A stretch of DNA of 64,000 nt, taken from positions 1 to 64,000 of the forward strand of contig NZ_QETK01000008.1 in the NCBI RefSeq assembly GCF_003105155.1, read 5' to 3'. The stretch comes from Pseudomonas sp. SDI (GTDB taxonomy: Bacteria; Pseudomonadota; Gammaproteobacteria; Pseudomonadales; Pseudomonadaceae). The notes beneath the pieces are model-generated. The model saw only the letters and a list, made by a program, of their open reading frames with translations. It was not told the origin of the DNA and did not search any database. Of the stretch, positions 35,921 to 44,450 are shown piece by piece. The stretch's first letter is position 1. Each line of letters begins with the position of its first letter. The position numbers and the translations under genes were made by a program.

Positions 35921-36100
35921 TCAGCTTTTTATTCTATCCCTGACTGCAAGCACTAGCAGCGCGATACCCGGCACCAGTAGTCCTGCAGCGGTGTACCCGA
36001 AAGCTGATTGGCCTGCGGCACCATCAGCGGCAAATGTCACCCCAAGAGCGATCAGCGGCACGGCCACGAACCCATAGGGTGCGATGACTTTTTTAGCCAT
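35921..36100 (-). CDS. 59-aa protein with two membrane spans
   Basis: A short gene starting ATG at 36100 with GGAGACGAC just upstream and ending TGA at 35921. The product has a charged start (MAKKVIAPYG), two hydrophobic segments (FVAVPLIALGVTFAADG; FGYTAAGLLVPGIALLVLAV) and a positive tail (RDRIKS). Good ribosome-binding site and hairpin topology support it. It is the first of three leftward membrane-protein genes, divergent from the operon starting at 36534. No homolog is known to me. Confidence 0.6.
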   Translation of the reverse strand: MAKKVIAPYGFVAVPLIALGVTFAADGAAGQSAFGYTAAGLLVPGIALLVLAVRDRIKS

Positions 36101-36533
36101 GTCGTCTCCGAATGGCCGCGTAGCTAGGCCGAATGGCGAACGTCAAGGTTCTCTGCAGAACCACGCTCCTCCTTTGCACTGAAATTCTCCCTTTATTCGA
36201 CGAGCTTGATCATTTTACAGGCTGCTTGTTGCGTTCGGTCAACCTCATGGGTTGCAAGGCAGGCAGGCCTGGAGCGCATCTGCTGCGTTCGGGTGCTCAG
36301 TCACATTGCAACGATGCAGGTGAGCCATTCAGCCAGGACACTCGCCTTCCTGCGGCAGATTCGCCCACCCAAGCAGACGGTTTACTGGGAAAGCACAGCG
36401 AGTCTGGCATTGTGCCATCGTTTTTGTGGTAAATGACTTCAAGAAGGTCGACATGCTGCCGATGGCCAAATTGGAGTGCCACACAGTCGCTCCAGCGTGC
36501 CTTAACGGTGGCCTACATGAAGGACGAGATGAC
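36101..36533. other. Divergent intergenic region
   Basis: A 433-bp gap lies between the leftward membrane-protein genes and the rightward four-gene operon. Frames across it (including the 5' extension of the 36534 gene) lack ribosome-binding sites. It should hold both promoters. I could not identify specific boxes or repeats. Confidence 0.5.
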
Positions 36534-38462
36534 ATGGAATCGAAAGAAACCCTGGAGCAGGGTTTTCGTACTGCCTTGGGCGGCTTTAACCAGCTGCAGA
36601 ACCAATTTCTGAACGACGCGTTGGATCAATACTCAGTGCTGATCAAGCAATCGATCACCACTGATGCCGGGGCCATTACCAAGCAGTCGCTGGCCGTTCA
36701 GCAAGGCCTTGCCGCCGAAGCGCACCATACCGGCTCTTACAACATTGAGGCCGCTGGCAAGGGGGCCAACAACCACCGAGCGACCATGGACGTTGGCAGG
36801 CGCAATGACCCTGTCACCGACATCCGCATCAACACCCCCGACGGCTCAAAGGACTATCAACTTAAGTTCTACAAGGATGCCGAAAGTAGTGCAAAGGCCA
36901 TCAACCATGGCGACTACCAGGATGTCGGCAAGATCGTTCCTGAGGAGCAACTGGCCGATGCGCAGGCCACTGCACGCAAGGAAGCCGCTCGCAACACCGA
37001 GACTCGTCCAGAAGTCAGCGAGAACTACAAGAAAACAGCCGAGACCCTAGACGACTCCATTCACTCGGATGATCGCCCGGATATCAAGAGCAAGCCGCTT
37101 AAGCGCCGCGGTGAAGGTAGTTCTGAAGAGCTGGTCAACGAAACCAAGAAAGAAGGTAAAGGGCCTGAGTATGCGGAAAAAGACCGCGTACGTGCTGAGT
37201 TCAATCGCATGCAGTACGCGAATGCCGCCAAGTCCGGGGCCATTTGCGGAGCCTCGCTGAGCGCCGCCTCCGAGCTCCTTGGTATCCTTCGCAGCGACGA
37301 ACCTCTAAGCATGGCTCAGTGCTGCGAGGCAGCAGAGCGCATTGTTTTGAGCTCCCTCAAGGGTGCCGGCAACGCCGTGCTTGTAACGGGCATACAGCAT
37401 CTGGGCCAGAACCTGATCGATAGCGCGTCCCACACCGCTCTGAAGAACGCCGGTGGCCACCTGATCAAAGGCAACGTGGCCTCCGCTGTCGCCAATATCG
37501 CGGTGAGCCTCGGCCAGAACATCTATAAGTTCTCTCGCGGCGAAATAGACAGCCTCGAATTTGGCGGATCCATGATCAGCACGACCGTAACAGTCGTGGG
37601 TGGATCGATGGCATACAGTGCCGGTACAGCCACTGCTACGTTCCTGGGCCAATGGGTCGCATCCGAGATCGCCTCCACTACCCTGCTGGGCACAACACTG
37701 GGTGCCTTGGGGCCCATCGCATTGGGCACCGTCTTTTCCATCGGCTTCTCCTTTGCATTGTCGGCTTACGTCGGGCATTTCGCCGGTGCTGGAAAGAAAC
37801 TGGCGATGCAGGACATGCAAGATGCGATGGCGAAGCTCAACGGCGGCACGATCAACCTTTCGCAGTATGCCGGGCTGGTCGGAACGATGTCGGAATTCAA
37901 ATTTGAGTGGAAGGACATGCTGCCCTTCTCGGGCAGTATTTCAGTGTTCTCCGAATACCGCACCCGTAAGAGCCAGCTGATGGCTGTTCAAAAGCAAATC
38001 GAGGCCCAAATCACCAAGCTCCCAGCTCAGGAAGCTGAAGCGCTATACCAGCTGAAGGCCAGCTACCAGCAGAAGATCATGCTGATCGAACAAGATTATG
38101 AGCGTCAGCGTAACGAGATCACTCGCCAGGCGGGTGAGCGCTACCAGATGCTTGGTAAAGACTTGAGCGCTCACCTGGAAATTCAGTTCCTGATGTTCAC
38201 GCCAATCAAGAACACTCTCGCCGCTGACCGCAAGGAGCTCAAGGCCGCCAGTAGCCAGCAAGGTCTGGCCAAGGCTCGCATGGACGCGTATCAACAAGAG
38301 CTGGAGGCGCTTCAGCAATCCTATGAGCTGAATGCGCGTGCAGGCGGGAATGTCGATAAGCTCGCGCAGACGATGCTGGCCACTATCGATACCCGCCTGA
38401 ACGGCGTTTTACCACGTGAGACGTCTTGGGATCAGGCTTACGAATTTTTCGTGCCGCAGTAG
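36534..38462 (+). CDS. Unknown 642-aa protein: nuclease-like N-terminus, membrane-active middle, coiled-coil C-terminus
   Basis: The start is ATG 36534 (MESKETLEQGFRTALGG) with AAGGA upstream. Residues about 55-130 contain AEAHHTGSYNIEAAGKG, then a conserved-looking DPVTDIRI and, 11 residues on, YQLKFYKDA. The D...QxK spacing resembles a PD-(D/E)xK nuclease core with Q replacing D/E; this is my inference. A charged linker (about 150-240) is followed by a long Gly/Ala/Ser-rich hydrophobic zone (about 260-430) that could insert in a membrane, then a coiled coil (about 470-600). It heads a four-gene operon ending in an Upf1-like helicase. I recognise no named family. Confidence 0.75.
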   Translation: MESKETLEQGFRTALGGFNQLQNQFLNDALDQYSVLIKQSITTDAGAITKQSLAVQQGLAAEAHHTGSYNIEAAGKGANNHRATMDVGRRNDPVTDIRINTPDGSKDYQLKFYKDAESSAKAINHGDYQDVGKIVPEEQLADAQATARKEAARNTETRPEVSENYKKTAETLDDSIHSDDRPDIKSKPLKRRGEGSSEELVNETKKEGKGPEYAEKDRVRAEFNRMQYANAAKSGAICGASLSAASELLGILRSDEPLSMAQCCEAAERIVLSSLKGAGNAVLVTGIQHLGQNLIDSASHTALKNAGGHLIKGNVASAVANIAVSLGQNIYKFSRGEIDSLEFGGSMISTTVTVVGGSMAYSAGTATATFLGQWVASEIASTTLLGTTLGALGPIALGTVFSIGFSFALSAYVGHFAGAGKKLAMQDMQDAMAKLNGGTINLSQYAGLVGTMSEFKFEWKDMLPFSGSISVFSEYRTRKSQLMAVQKQIEAQITKLPAQEAEALYQLKASYQQKIMLIEQDYERQRNEITRQAGERYQMLGKDLSAHLEIQFLMFTPIKNTLAADRKELKAASSQQGLAKARMDAYQQELEALQQSYELNARAGGNVDKLAQTMLATIDTRLNGVLPRETSWDQAYEFFVPQ

Positions 38463-38477
38463 TGCAAGGAGCACAAA

Positions 38478-39686
38478 ATGTTCAAGCGACTTGTCCATTT
38501 CTTTACAAGCCGAAACCTTGAGAAGCATCGCCAGCAAACGCAGTGCATGATCAATGAATACGAGCGCCAGGCTGCCGCCAGCCAAGCCCGTGTCCAAGCC
38601 CAAGCGGATGCGTACAAACTCGAAATCCAACAGCTCGCCAAGCTGCGCGAGGAGGAGCTCAATAAGTACATGGAGCTGCTCACCGATCACATCGGCGAAA
38701 CCACGAACTACATCGCACAGCTCAAGGAACTGGCACCCGCTATGTTCCTTTGCATCGAGGCTTGGCTGCGCAAGGACATCAGCGAGCAGCGCTGGAAGCT
38801 TGAGAGAGACAAACGTCACGTCGTCGACTCCACGATTGTCTATCTGGGCGAACTCACAAGCGAGATTGTCCGGCTTTCACGCAAAACTGAGCGACGCGAT
38901 TGGCAAGCGATAGTCGCAGAGCGCCCCCCACGTGTCATGACGCCGGAAATCAGCAAGCACACGAAACATTTCATGAAGGACGCCAAGGGTGATGCCCAGG
39001 CGTACGACGAAGATCTACAGCGCATTGATAGCTACCAAAGGCAGCTCAGAAAGCAGCTGCGTGAGCTTCGAACATCCGCCTTAGCACTCAAAGTGGACAT
39101 GGAGCAGGCCCGAGAGCAGCATCGCCAAGCCAGGCAACAGGTGCAGCGAATCAATGAGTCCTGCGGCGCGAAATTTCGAGCCCTCCAAGAGGTATTCGAA
39201 AACTACTTTCAGTTCTCTCAAAGCGAGTCGCCCCTGGCCAACGAGTGGTTGTCCCAAATGCCTCACGGTGGCAATTTGAGAGAGATCAAGCAGGTGCTCT
39301 CAGACACGAAACCTGATTGGGAGCATGCTAAAAACACAACGTCCCACCTCAACAACCGCAGGAAAAACGTTCAATCGCGTATTGATCGGGCGTACCAGGA
39401 TCAAGAGTACTCATCCCTCGACGCAGCCAAAGCAGAACGGTCGGGCATTTTTGAAGAGCTTAATGTTGCCCGTGAGCATCAGAACACGCTCTACGCCGCA
39501 CGGCAGGTCTTTGTTCTGCGTCGCGATGAGATCAACAAGCTCATGGACTGGATCAATGACCTTCATCCGTCCAAGACGATCGAGCAGGTCTTCGGCCTGC
39601 TCGCCCGTGACGACGCTGAAATCTACTGGCCAGCGATTGGTCTGGCGACCAAGGCGGTACGCCCAAGTGCACGGAGGCATCAGTGA
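38478..39686 (+). CDS. Unknown 402-aa coiled-coil protein
   Basis: It starts 15 bp after the membrane/coiled-coil gene with AAGGAG. Residues about 15-90 and 165-240 are long heptad-like helices rich in Q, E, K and R (for example NEYERQAAASQARVQAQADA; MEQAREQHRQARQQVQRINE). A third helical part (about 290-380) ends with DEINKLMDWINDLHPSKTIE. No catalytic motif is visible. Its stop overlaps the next start by 4 bp. It looks like a scaffold or dimerisation partner within the four-gene system. SMC-like hinges or P-loops are absent. Confidence 0.72.
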   Translation: MFKRLVHFFTSRNLEKHRQQTQCMINEYERQAAASQARVQAQADAYKLEIQQLAKLREEELNKYMELLTDHIGETTNYIAQLKELAPAMFLCIEAWLRKDISEQRWKLERDKRHVVDSTIVYLGELTSEIVRLSRKTERRDWQAIVAERPPRVMTPEISKHTKHFMKDAKGDAQAYDEDLQRIDSYQRQLRKQLRELRTSALALKVDMEQAREQHRQARQQVQRINESCGAKFRALQEVFENYFQFSQSESPLANEWLSQMPHGGNLREIKQVLSDTKPDWEHAKNTTSHLNNRRKNVQSRIDRAYQDQEYSSLDAAKAERSGIFEELNVAREHQNTLYAARQVFVLRRDEINKLMDWINDLHPSKTIEQVFGLLARDDAEIYWPAIGLATKAVRPSARRHQ

Positions 39687-40084
39687 GCGCTTCGAAATCC
39701 CCTCAAGTGAGACTCAGCTTTCAATGGCAGACCCCGCACTCAAAAGAGTGCTACGTCGCAATCTGTGAGGCCGTGGAGCTGGGTTACAACACCAACGACG
39801 CAATCCTCGCAGCGTTACCGCAGTTTTCGGTCAACCGCCTTGTGCTCGGATTGGACAAGCTACTCGCAGCTGGCATGGCTCACCTCAACATGAGCACACT
39901 CAGCATCGACACTGACATGCGTATAGTTGAGGCACTTGCAGCCGGTCAAGCACTGGAGCTGCCCTTAGAGGCCGAACAGTTGCAACGCAACGACCCTCTG
40001 CTCTGCAAAATTCTGCAGGGCATTGGAGTGCAGAATCCTTCGGGCGCCTTGTCGCTCCTCAGACCAAAAGTCGAGGTGATCTGA
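39683..40084 (+). CDS. Unknown 133-aa soluble protein, possible winged-helix
   Basis: It overlaps the coiled-coil gene by 4 bp and ends 2 bp before the helicase gene, so all three are translationally coupled. The segment YVAICEAVELGYNTNDAILA, then ALPQFSVNRLVLGLDKLLAAG (about 25-70), has the helix-helix-helix pattern of a winged helix; this is a loose reading. The acidic C-terminal half (DTDMRIVEALAAGQALELPL) may bind a partner. No family is known to me. Confidence 0.7.
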   Translation: MSASKSPQVRLSFQWQTPHSKECYVAICEAVELGYNTNDAILAALPQFSVNRLVLGLDKLLAAGMAHLNMSTLSIDTDMRIVEALAAGQALELPLEAEQLQRNDPLLCKILQGIGVQNPSGALSLLRPKVEVI

Positions 40085-40085
40085 T

Positions 40086-41867
40086 ATGACTTCCAAAGAA
40101 CCGTTCGATCACAGCAATCTTGATACCCTGCCCGCTTCGCTCCCTGCCTCTGTGGACTTGATTGATCACATCGACGACTGGTTAGAGTACCTGGTCAAGC
40201 TCGTCGAGATGACAGATGACCAGAAAACCCGCAAAAAGTATGAGCGGCAAATCAAGTACCTTGTCAGGTTCCGCTGTGGGGCCAATTGCAACGTCGCCCA
40301 TAACATCATTCTGGCCAAGTATTACCTTGCGCCGGGGGACGAAAATGCTACAAGGGACACGTCGAGCGGTACGAGTGAAAAGTCTCAGGCTGCGCTTGAG
40401 ATCGCCGAGATGGGGTTGTCTGCCTCGATGGCCATTCTTACGACTTCACCCGTGCAGCCCTGCTATCTCAAGGACGCCTACGCCTACTCCCAGATCCAGA
40501 AAGCACTCGCTTGCGAGGACATCTTCTTCTTGCAGGGCCCGCCAGGTACCGGCAAAACAACCGCAATCGTTGAGATCATCCTTCAGACGCTGCAAAGTAA
40601 GCCCGATGCACGGATCCTGATCACTTCAGAAACCCACGTCGCGGTCGACAACGCACTGGATCGTTTGACAGAACACTTGTCCGACACGGAGTTGGCCATG
40701 GTGATGCGATACCCGCGCTTCATGGTAGCGACCCTGGAGAACCCCAAGGCCAGTGAGGTGCAAGCGTTCGATCGGGCAGATGCAGTATGGCGTCAGGCGC
40801 TGACGGCAGCGCCACTGCTGACCGAGCGGCTGTGGCATAAGCTGGATCGGGGGCGCAAGAAAGATGATGGGTCAGACGACCTGCCTCGCTGGCTGGTTCG
40901 CAACCTGGCTGATCGTCATCAGATTATTGGTGTGACCTGCAATCAGATTGACCACTTCATGGACAAGGACAGCGGCATGTTCGATCTGGCCATTGTCGAT
41001 GAGTGCTCCAAAGCCACGATGCCCGAGTGGTTGATGGCACTGATTGTCGCTCGCAAGTGCGTCCTGGTCGGCGATCACAAACAGCTGCCGCCAACCTTCT
41101 GCCAAGAAGAATCCGAAGCGCTCTCCGAGCTTGGAGGAGCCCAAGAAAAGCTGATCAGAGACGGCGTCATCGAGAGAATTTTTGACAATTTTCCAGCCAG
41201 GATGAAAGGCACCTTGCTCAAGCAATACAGAATGCTGCCAGAGATCGGCACGTTCATCTCTCAGCATTTCTATAACAATGGGCTCGATCACAGTCGTACC
41301 CAAGGCAACGGTCTGTTCGAGCATTTCGCCTGGTTGACCTATGACTCCAGGAACTACAACGTTCCTCCTGAACGCGGGAATGATCGGAAAACGCTGATCA
41401 ATAACCGCGAGATCCAGATCATCGTTGATCGTCTGGCGCTCATGCACGAGCAGATTCGTGAGGCGAAAGCCGCGGAGTTAGGCGAAGGGGCATTCAGCAC
41501 CGATGAACAACGTGAGGTGTTCTTTGATCAGAAAATGCGCTTGAGCGTGGCGGTCATCACGCCCTATCGGGCCCAATGCAAGCAGCTCCGCCGCGCGTTG
41601 GGTAGCCTCGACTTCGCCCAGCACCTGACGATTGAAGTGGATACCGTGGATGCATTTCAGGGCCGACAAGCTGACGTAGTGTTCTTTTCGTTTGTGCGAA
41701 CAGTCGGGCCCGCAACGTTCTATGCAGATGATCGTCGCATGAACGTCGCCATCTCAAGGGCACGTGACTGTGTCTATCTGGTAGGTAGCATCGACTACAT
41801 CAGAAGTAAGAGGCTTCCGGCACTGACAGCACTTGCAGGGAGGCCGGTACTTTCCAAGGCTGGGTGA
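40086..41867 (+). CDS. Upf1/Dna2-type SF1B helicase
   Basis: A complete 593-aa helicase core. Motif I is QGPPGTGKTTAIVE (about 149), motif II AIVDECSKATMPEW (about 303), motif III VGDHKQLPPTF (about 329), motif IV KQYRMLPEIG (about 378), motif V VDTVDAFQGRQADVVFFS (about 521) and motif VI NVAISRARDCVYLVGS (about 549), with ITPYRAQCKQL (about 492) between. AAA_11/AAA_12-type helicases of this class act on RNA or DNA and recur in defence loci. It is the last gene of the four-gene operon. A hairpin at 41889-41916 follows. There is no fused nuclease domain, so a partner, perhaps the 642-aa protein, may supply cutting. Confidence 0.88.
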   Translation: MTSKEPFDHSNLDTLPASLPASVDLIDHIDDWLEYLVKLVEMTDDQKTRKKYERQIKYLVRFRCGANCNVAHNIILAKYYLAPGDENATRDTSSGTSEKSQAALEIAEMGLSASMAILTTSPVQPCYLKDAYAYSQIQKALACEDIFFLQGPPGTGKTTAIVEIILQTLQSKPDARILITSETHVAVDNALDRLTEHLSDTELAMVMRYPRFMVATLENPKASEVQAFDRADAVWRQALTAAPLLTERLWHKLDRGRKKDDGSDDLPRWLVRNLADRHQIIGVTCNQIDHFMDKDSGMFDLAIVDECSKATMPEWLMALIVARKCVLVGDHKQLPPTFCQEESEALSELGGAQEKLIRDGVIERIFDNFPARMKGTLLKQYRMLPEIGTFISQHFYNNGLDHSRTQGNGLFEHFAWLTYDSRNYNVPPERGNDRKTLINNREIQIIVDRLALMHEQIREAKAAELGEGAFSTDEQREVFFDQKMRLSVAVITPYRAQCKQLRRALGSLDFAQHLTIEVDTVDAFQGRQADVVFFSFVRTVGPATFYADDRRMNVAISRARDCVYLVGSIDYIRSKRLPALTALAGRPVLSKAG

Positions 41868-41888
41868 TCAACCGAAGCTGGATCTTGG

Positions 41889-41916
41889 CGCTCCCGGCCC
41901 TGTGTGGTCGGGAGCG
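41889..41916 (+). terminator. GC-rich hairpin after the four-gene operon
   Basis: A perfect 8-bp stem cgctcccg/cgggagcg with a 12-nt loop lies 21 bp after the helicase stop. No T-run follows, so it may be a weak or Rho-assisted terminator. Confidence 0.45.
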
Positions 41917-41990
41917 TCACCTCGGAGAGCTAAAGAGGTCTGGGAACAGGAACAGCGTCCAATCAGGGCGCTGTCTGGACGCTCTAACGC

Positions 41991-43001
41991 CTAGCGCACG
42001 CGCTTTAAACGATACTTGGCATACTTCTTTGCTTCAGTATGGAAATTGACGCTGCGCTCGACGTCCAGTTGATGAATTTCTCTTTCCTCAATGCTCAACT
42101 CAGAGTCGACAACCACCTTGCCGCTTGGACTGAAGCCAAAAATGCCTGCATCCATCAGTCGGTGCAAAGATGCTGTCAGAAGGATGCTGTTATAGGGATC
42201 AGTCAGGGCTGGATCATCATCCTCGCAATCCGACACCGGCTTGAGGTGTGCCGCCTCCAGTGCCAGGGTAGAACCCGAAATGGCGCAGCGTCGCCCCCAA
42301 AGCGCGTAAGCAGCCAGACTGAATGAAGCTTGGAAGTTTCGGGCGCGTGTCGAACGCTCAGTGAAGTTATTGCCAGCACCAAATCCTGCTAACCCCGTTG
42401 CCCGAAGATTCAACACCTCGCCTTTGGCGTGAGCCTGACCCAGGCCTTCGAGCTCCTCGACGCTGACTTCGAGCCACCCTCGCACAGCCATCAATTGGTT
42501 TGGACGGCTGCCGCCATCTCGCCATCGTGCTCTTGCCTGAGCTTCAGGCTCTTCCGCCCCCACCTTGCCAACGATGAAAATCTCTCTCTCATTAGCCAGA
42601 GTGGCTTCTTGTATCCCAATCAGAGCTGAGAAGTAGTCGCTGATTTCAGATCGGGCCTTGTAGCCCCACTTATAGGCCCCGGCGAAGCCTTTCCAGGGGA
42701 GAAAGCACCAGCCGGGGAAGATCGAGTATCGACCCACAGGCACGAATACAGTCGTATCGCCTGCGTGATAAACCTTCGGTTCGTCCGCAAGCCATTCCCA
42801 AACGCCAACTCCCAGTCCGGCTTCCTGCTTTGCGGTGTTCATGTGTAAAGCGCAATCCCTTTTCGTACCAGTGCAGTGGTAATTCAATATCTCGAATACG
42901 AAATTATACAGGCGGTACCTTCGGTTGCGTGACCATTCAGAACCGTCCGGCTTCAAGCTCCAGGATTGCAGCCGCGCTGACTTGCTTGCGCAACCCGTCA
43001 C
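41991..43001 (-). CDS. HNH restriction-type endonuclease
   Basis: A protein of up to 336 aa. The C-terminal HNH_2-type fold has CAISGSTLALEAAHLKPVSD (about 235-255), then DPYNSILLTASLHRLMDAG, giving the histidine pair, Asn and final His. The N-terminal 200 residues (WCFLPWKGFAGAYKWGYKAR; AVRGWLEVSVEELEGL) are of unknown fold. Similar HNH proteins include modification-dependent nucleases, so it could be a type IV-like restriction enzyme; the cue it recognises is unknown. The start is unclear: GTG at 43001 is the longest, and ATG at 42842 would remove 53 residues that lack obvious motifs. Two operator-like repeats lie upstream at 43108-43187. Confidence 0.78.
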   Translation of the reverse strand: MTGCASKSARLQSWSLKPDGSEWSRNRRYRLYNFVFEILNYHCTGTKRDCALHMNTAKQEAGLGVGVWEWLADEPKVYHAGDTTVFVPVGRYSIFPGWCFLPWKGFAGAYKWGYKARSEISDYFSALIGIQEATLANEREIFIVGKVGAEEPEAQARARWRDGGSRPNQLMAVRGWLEVSVEELEGLGQAHAKGEVLNLRATGLAGFGAGNNFTERSTRARNFQASFSLAAYALWGRRCAISGSTLALEAAHLKPVSDCEDDDPALTDPYNSILLTASLHRLMDAGIFGFSPSGKVVVDSELSIEEREIHQLDVERSVNFHTEAKKYAKYRLKRVR

Positions 43002-43107
43002 CGACCAAAAGGTAGATCAGCTCGTTGCTTTCGTTTGGCACCAACACCACTAACAGCCCGCGCGGCCTATAAAATCCTGCAGGTTATCGCCTTGGTGCAG
43101 CCGGGGG

Positions 43108-43187
43108 AAAAACTAAGGTATAGCTTAGATTCTCTAGCCAATAGTGACAAAAACCGCAAAAACTAAAGTAAACCTTAGTTTTTAGGT
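43108..43187. promoter_or_regulatory. Two operator-like direct repeats with internal dyad
   Basis: aaaaactaaggtatagctta (43109-43128) and aaaaactaaagtaaacctta (43158-43177) share most bases. Each has a CTAAG/CTTAG-like dyad. The second is followed by gtttttaggtt, which also gives aacct/aggtt arms. They lie about 49 bp apart (roughly five helical turns), upstream of the leftward HNH gene and downstream of no gene. This is the arrangement of a cooperatively bound repressor site. Confidence 0.5.
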
Positions 43188-43331
43188 TCCGATCTTAGAC
43201 AGTGGTTTGTCCAGCCGAATGCCTACGAGGCTCCCCCAGAACTCAACATTTGGGCTTTGAAGTGCGGCATCTCTGGCCCCCGCCCTGGCCTACTGACGAA
43301 GTTTCCAGGTAAAGGGCATCGTCTAGGCAAG

Positions 43332-43550
43332 TCAAGCAACAAACCCATGCTCCAAGCGCCTGATAAACTCGATAACCGTGTCAGTCTCCAGCCTGGTTGT
43401 GATCATGGCGGCAGGCGCTTTGCCGCCAAACGCTTTAACTGGGCGCGTCATCCATTGCAGAGCTGCATCACGATCGCAACCGAATAGGCTCTTTGCTGCT
43501 TCGAGTATTTCCAGGTAACGGTCGTGTTGATCGAGGGACAAGGTACTCAT
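43332..43550 (-). CDS. MbcA/ParS/Xre-type antitoxin (DUF2384), orphan
   Basis: A 72-aa protein matching the C-terminal toxin-binding domain of Xre/MbcA/ParS antitoxins: RYLEILEAAKSLFGCDRDAA then LQWMTRPVKAFGGKAPAAMI, with a terminal VIEFIRRLEHGFVA. The usual partner encodes a RES-domain NAD-degrading toxin. No RES frame is adjacent on either strand, and the N-terminal HTH of full-length antitoxins is missing. It may be a solitary antitoxin (anti-addiction) or the remnant of a lost pair. The start at 43550 has no strong ribosome-binding site. Confidence 0.7.
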   Translation of the reverse strand: MSTLSLDQHDRYLEILEAAKSLFGCDRDAALQWMTRPVKAFGGKAPAAMITTRLETDTVIEFIRRLEHGFVA

Positions 43551-44450
43551 CTGAAAGCTCGCTCCGCTTTGGCGATGGACAGGCCGGGCATGTTGCTGTG
43601 CGAAGGTTAAACGAGATCATTGGCCAGGGTACGATTAAAAGATGGGCTTCGTTGCTAAGCGATCCTCTTGCTTCATCGTCCTCGCTGGGCATGGCCATAG
43701 AGCCTAGCGTCGATCAGCGCCATACCTCTCGCTAGCCAGGCCAGTCAGACACCCCCTCAGACGGAGGCTGAGCAACCCTAGCCTGCTCACGATCCAGGTG
43801 ATCATCTTTGCGACCGTTTTACGGCGTAGCGTTGGCGAGCTCTCACTCAACCTCACCTCGCTGGCGGCCGAATAGGCTTCGTGGTGCAGCACTACCTGCT
43901 GGGGCAGCCGCCGCTTTACCTTCGCAGGTCGGTCAGGGGATGGATAACCGACGCAGCATCCTGTCGTTCCGAAGGACTAATACTGGCCTGCTTCAGGTCT
44001 GCAGCGCTCTGAGTCGTACGACTCAGCGCCAACTGTTCTTGCATCCATTGCCCTGCCAATTTGAATTCTTGCATCATGTCCGTGAACTCTTTGTCAGTCA
44101 GATCCCTGGGAATATCTGGCCTCAAGGTACCCCTCCAAGTAACGAACTGGTTGGGAGCAGCATACTTGATTTTCAGACCGGCATCGCTTCCACTGCCCGA
44201 ACCTACAAAGGCACTTTGGTGGTCTAAATTCCTGCTCCGTCTTTGACATAATCAAACGTCCAGTCAGCAATGCCCTCGCAGCCATGAGCCAGATAGTCTG
44301 GTGGTGGTACTACTCTTGGATCAGTCCCTACAGACAGCGCGGCAAGCCCTGAACTCTGGGCCGATGGGAGTAAGCCGTCCCACATAGCATGATTCTCACA
44401 GGCCAGCGAAAGCCGCCAGCGCATTAACGATCTGCAAAGAGGTTCTGAAA
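43551..44450. other. Gap with only broken frames
   Basis: Apart from the possible frameshifted gene at 43916-44424 on the minus strand, I see no coding sequence with a ribosome-binding site or family resemblance in this 900-bp stretch. No repeats or hairpins stand out. Confidence 0.45.
43916..44424 (-). pseudogene. Possible frameshifted small gene
   Basis: On the minus strand a 66-codon frame (ending DWTFDYVKDGAGI, stop at 44224) is followed, with no usable start of its own, by a frame reading GSGSDAGLKIKYAAPNQFVT then WRGTLRPDIPRDLTDKEFTD and running to a stop at 43916. The second part looks like real protein (alternating charged and hydrophobic residues, clean end). A single frame change near 44220 would join them. 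The product is unknown. Confidence 0.35.
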
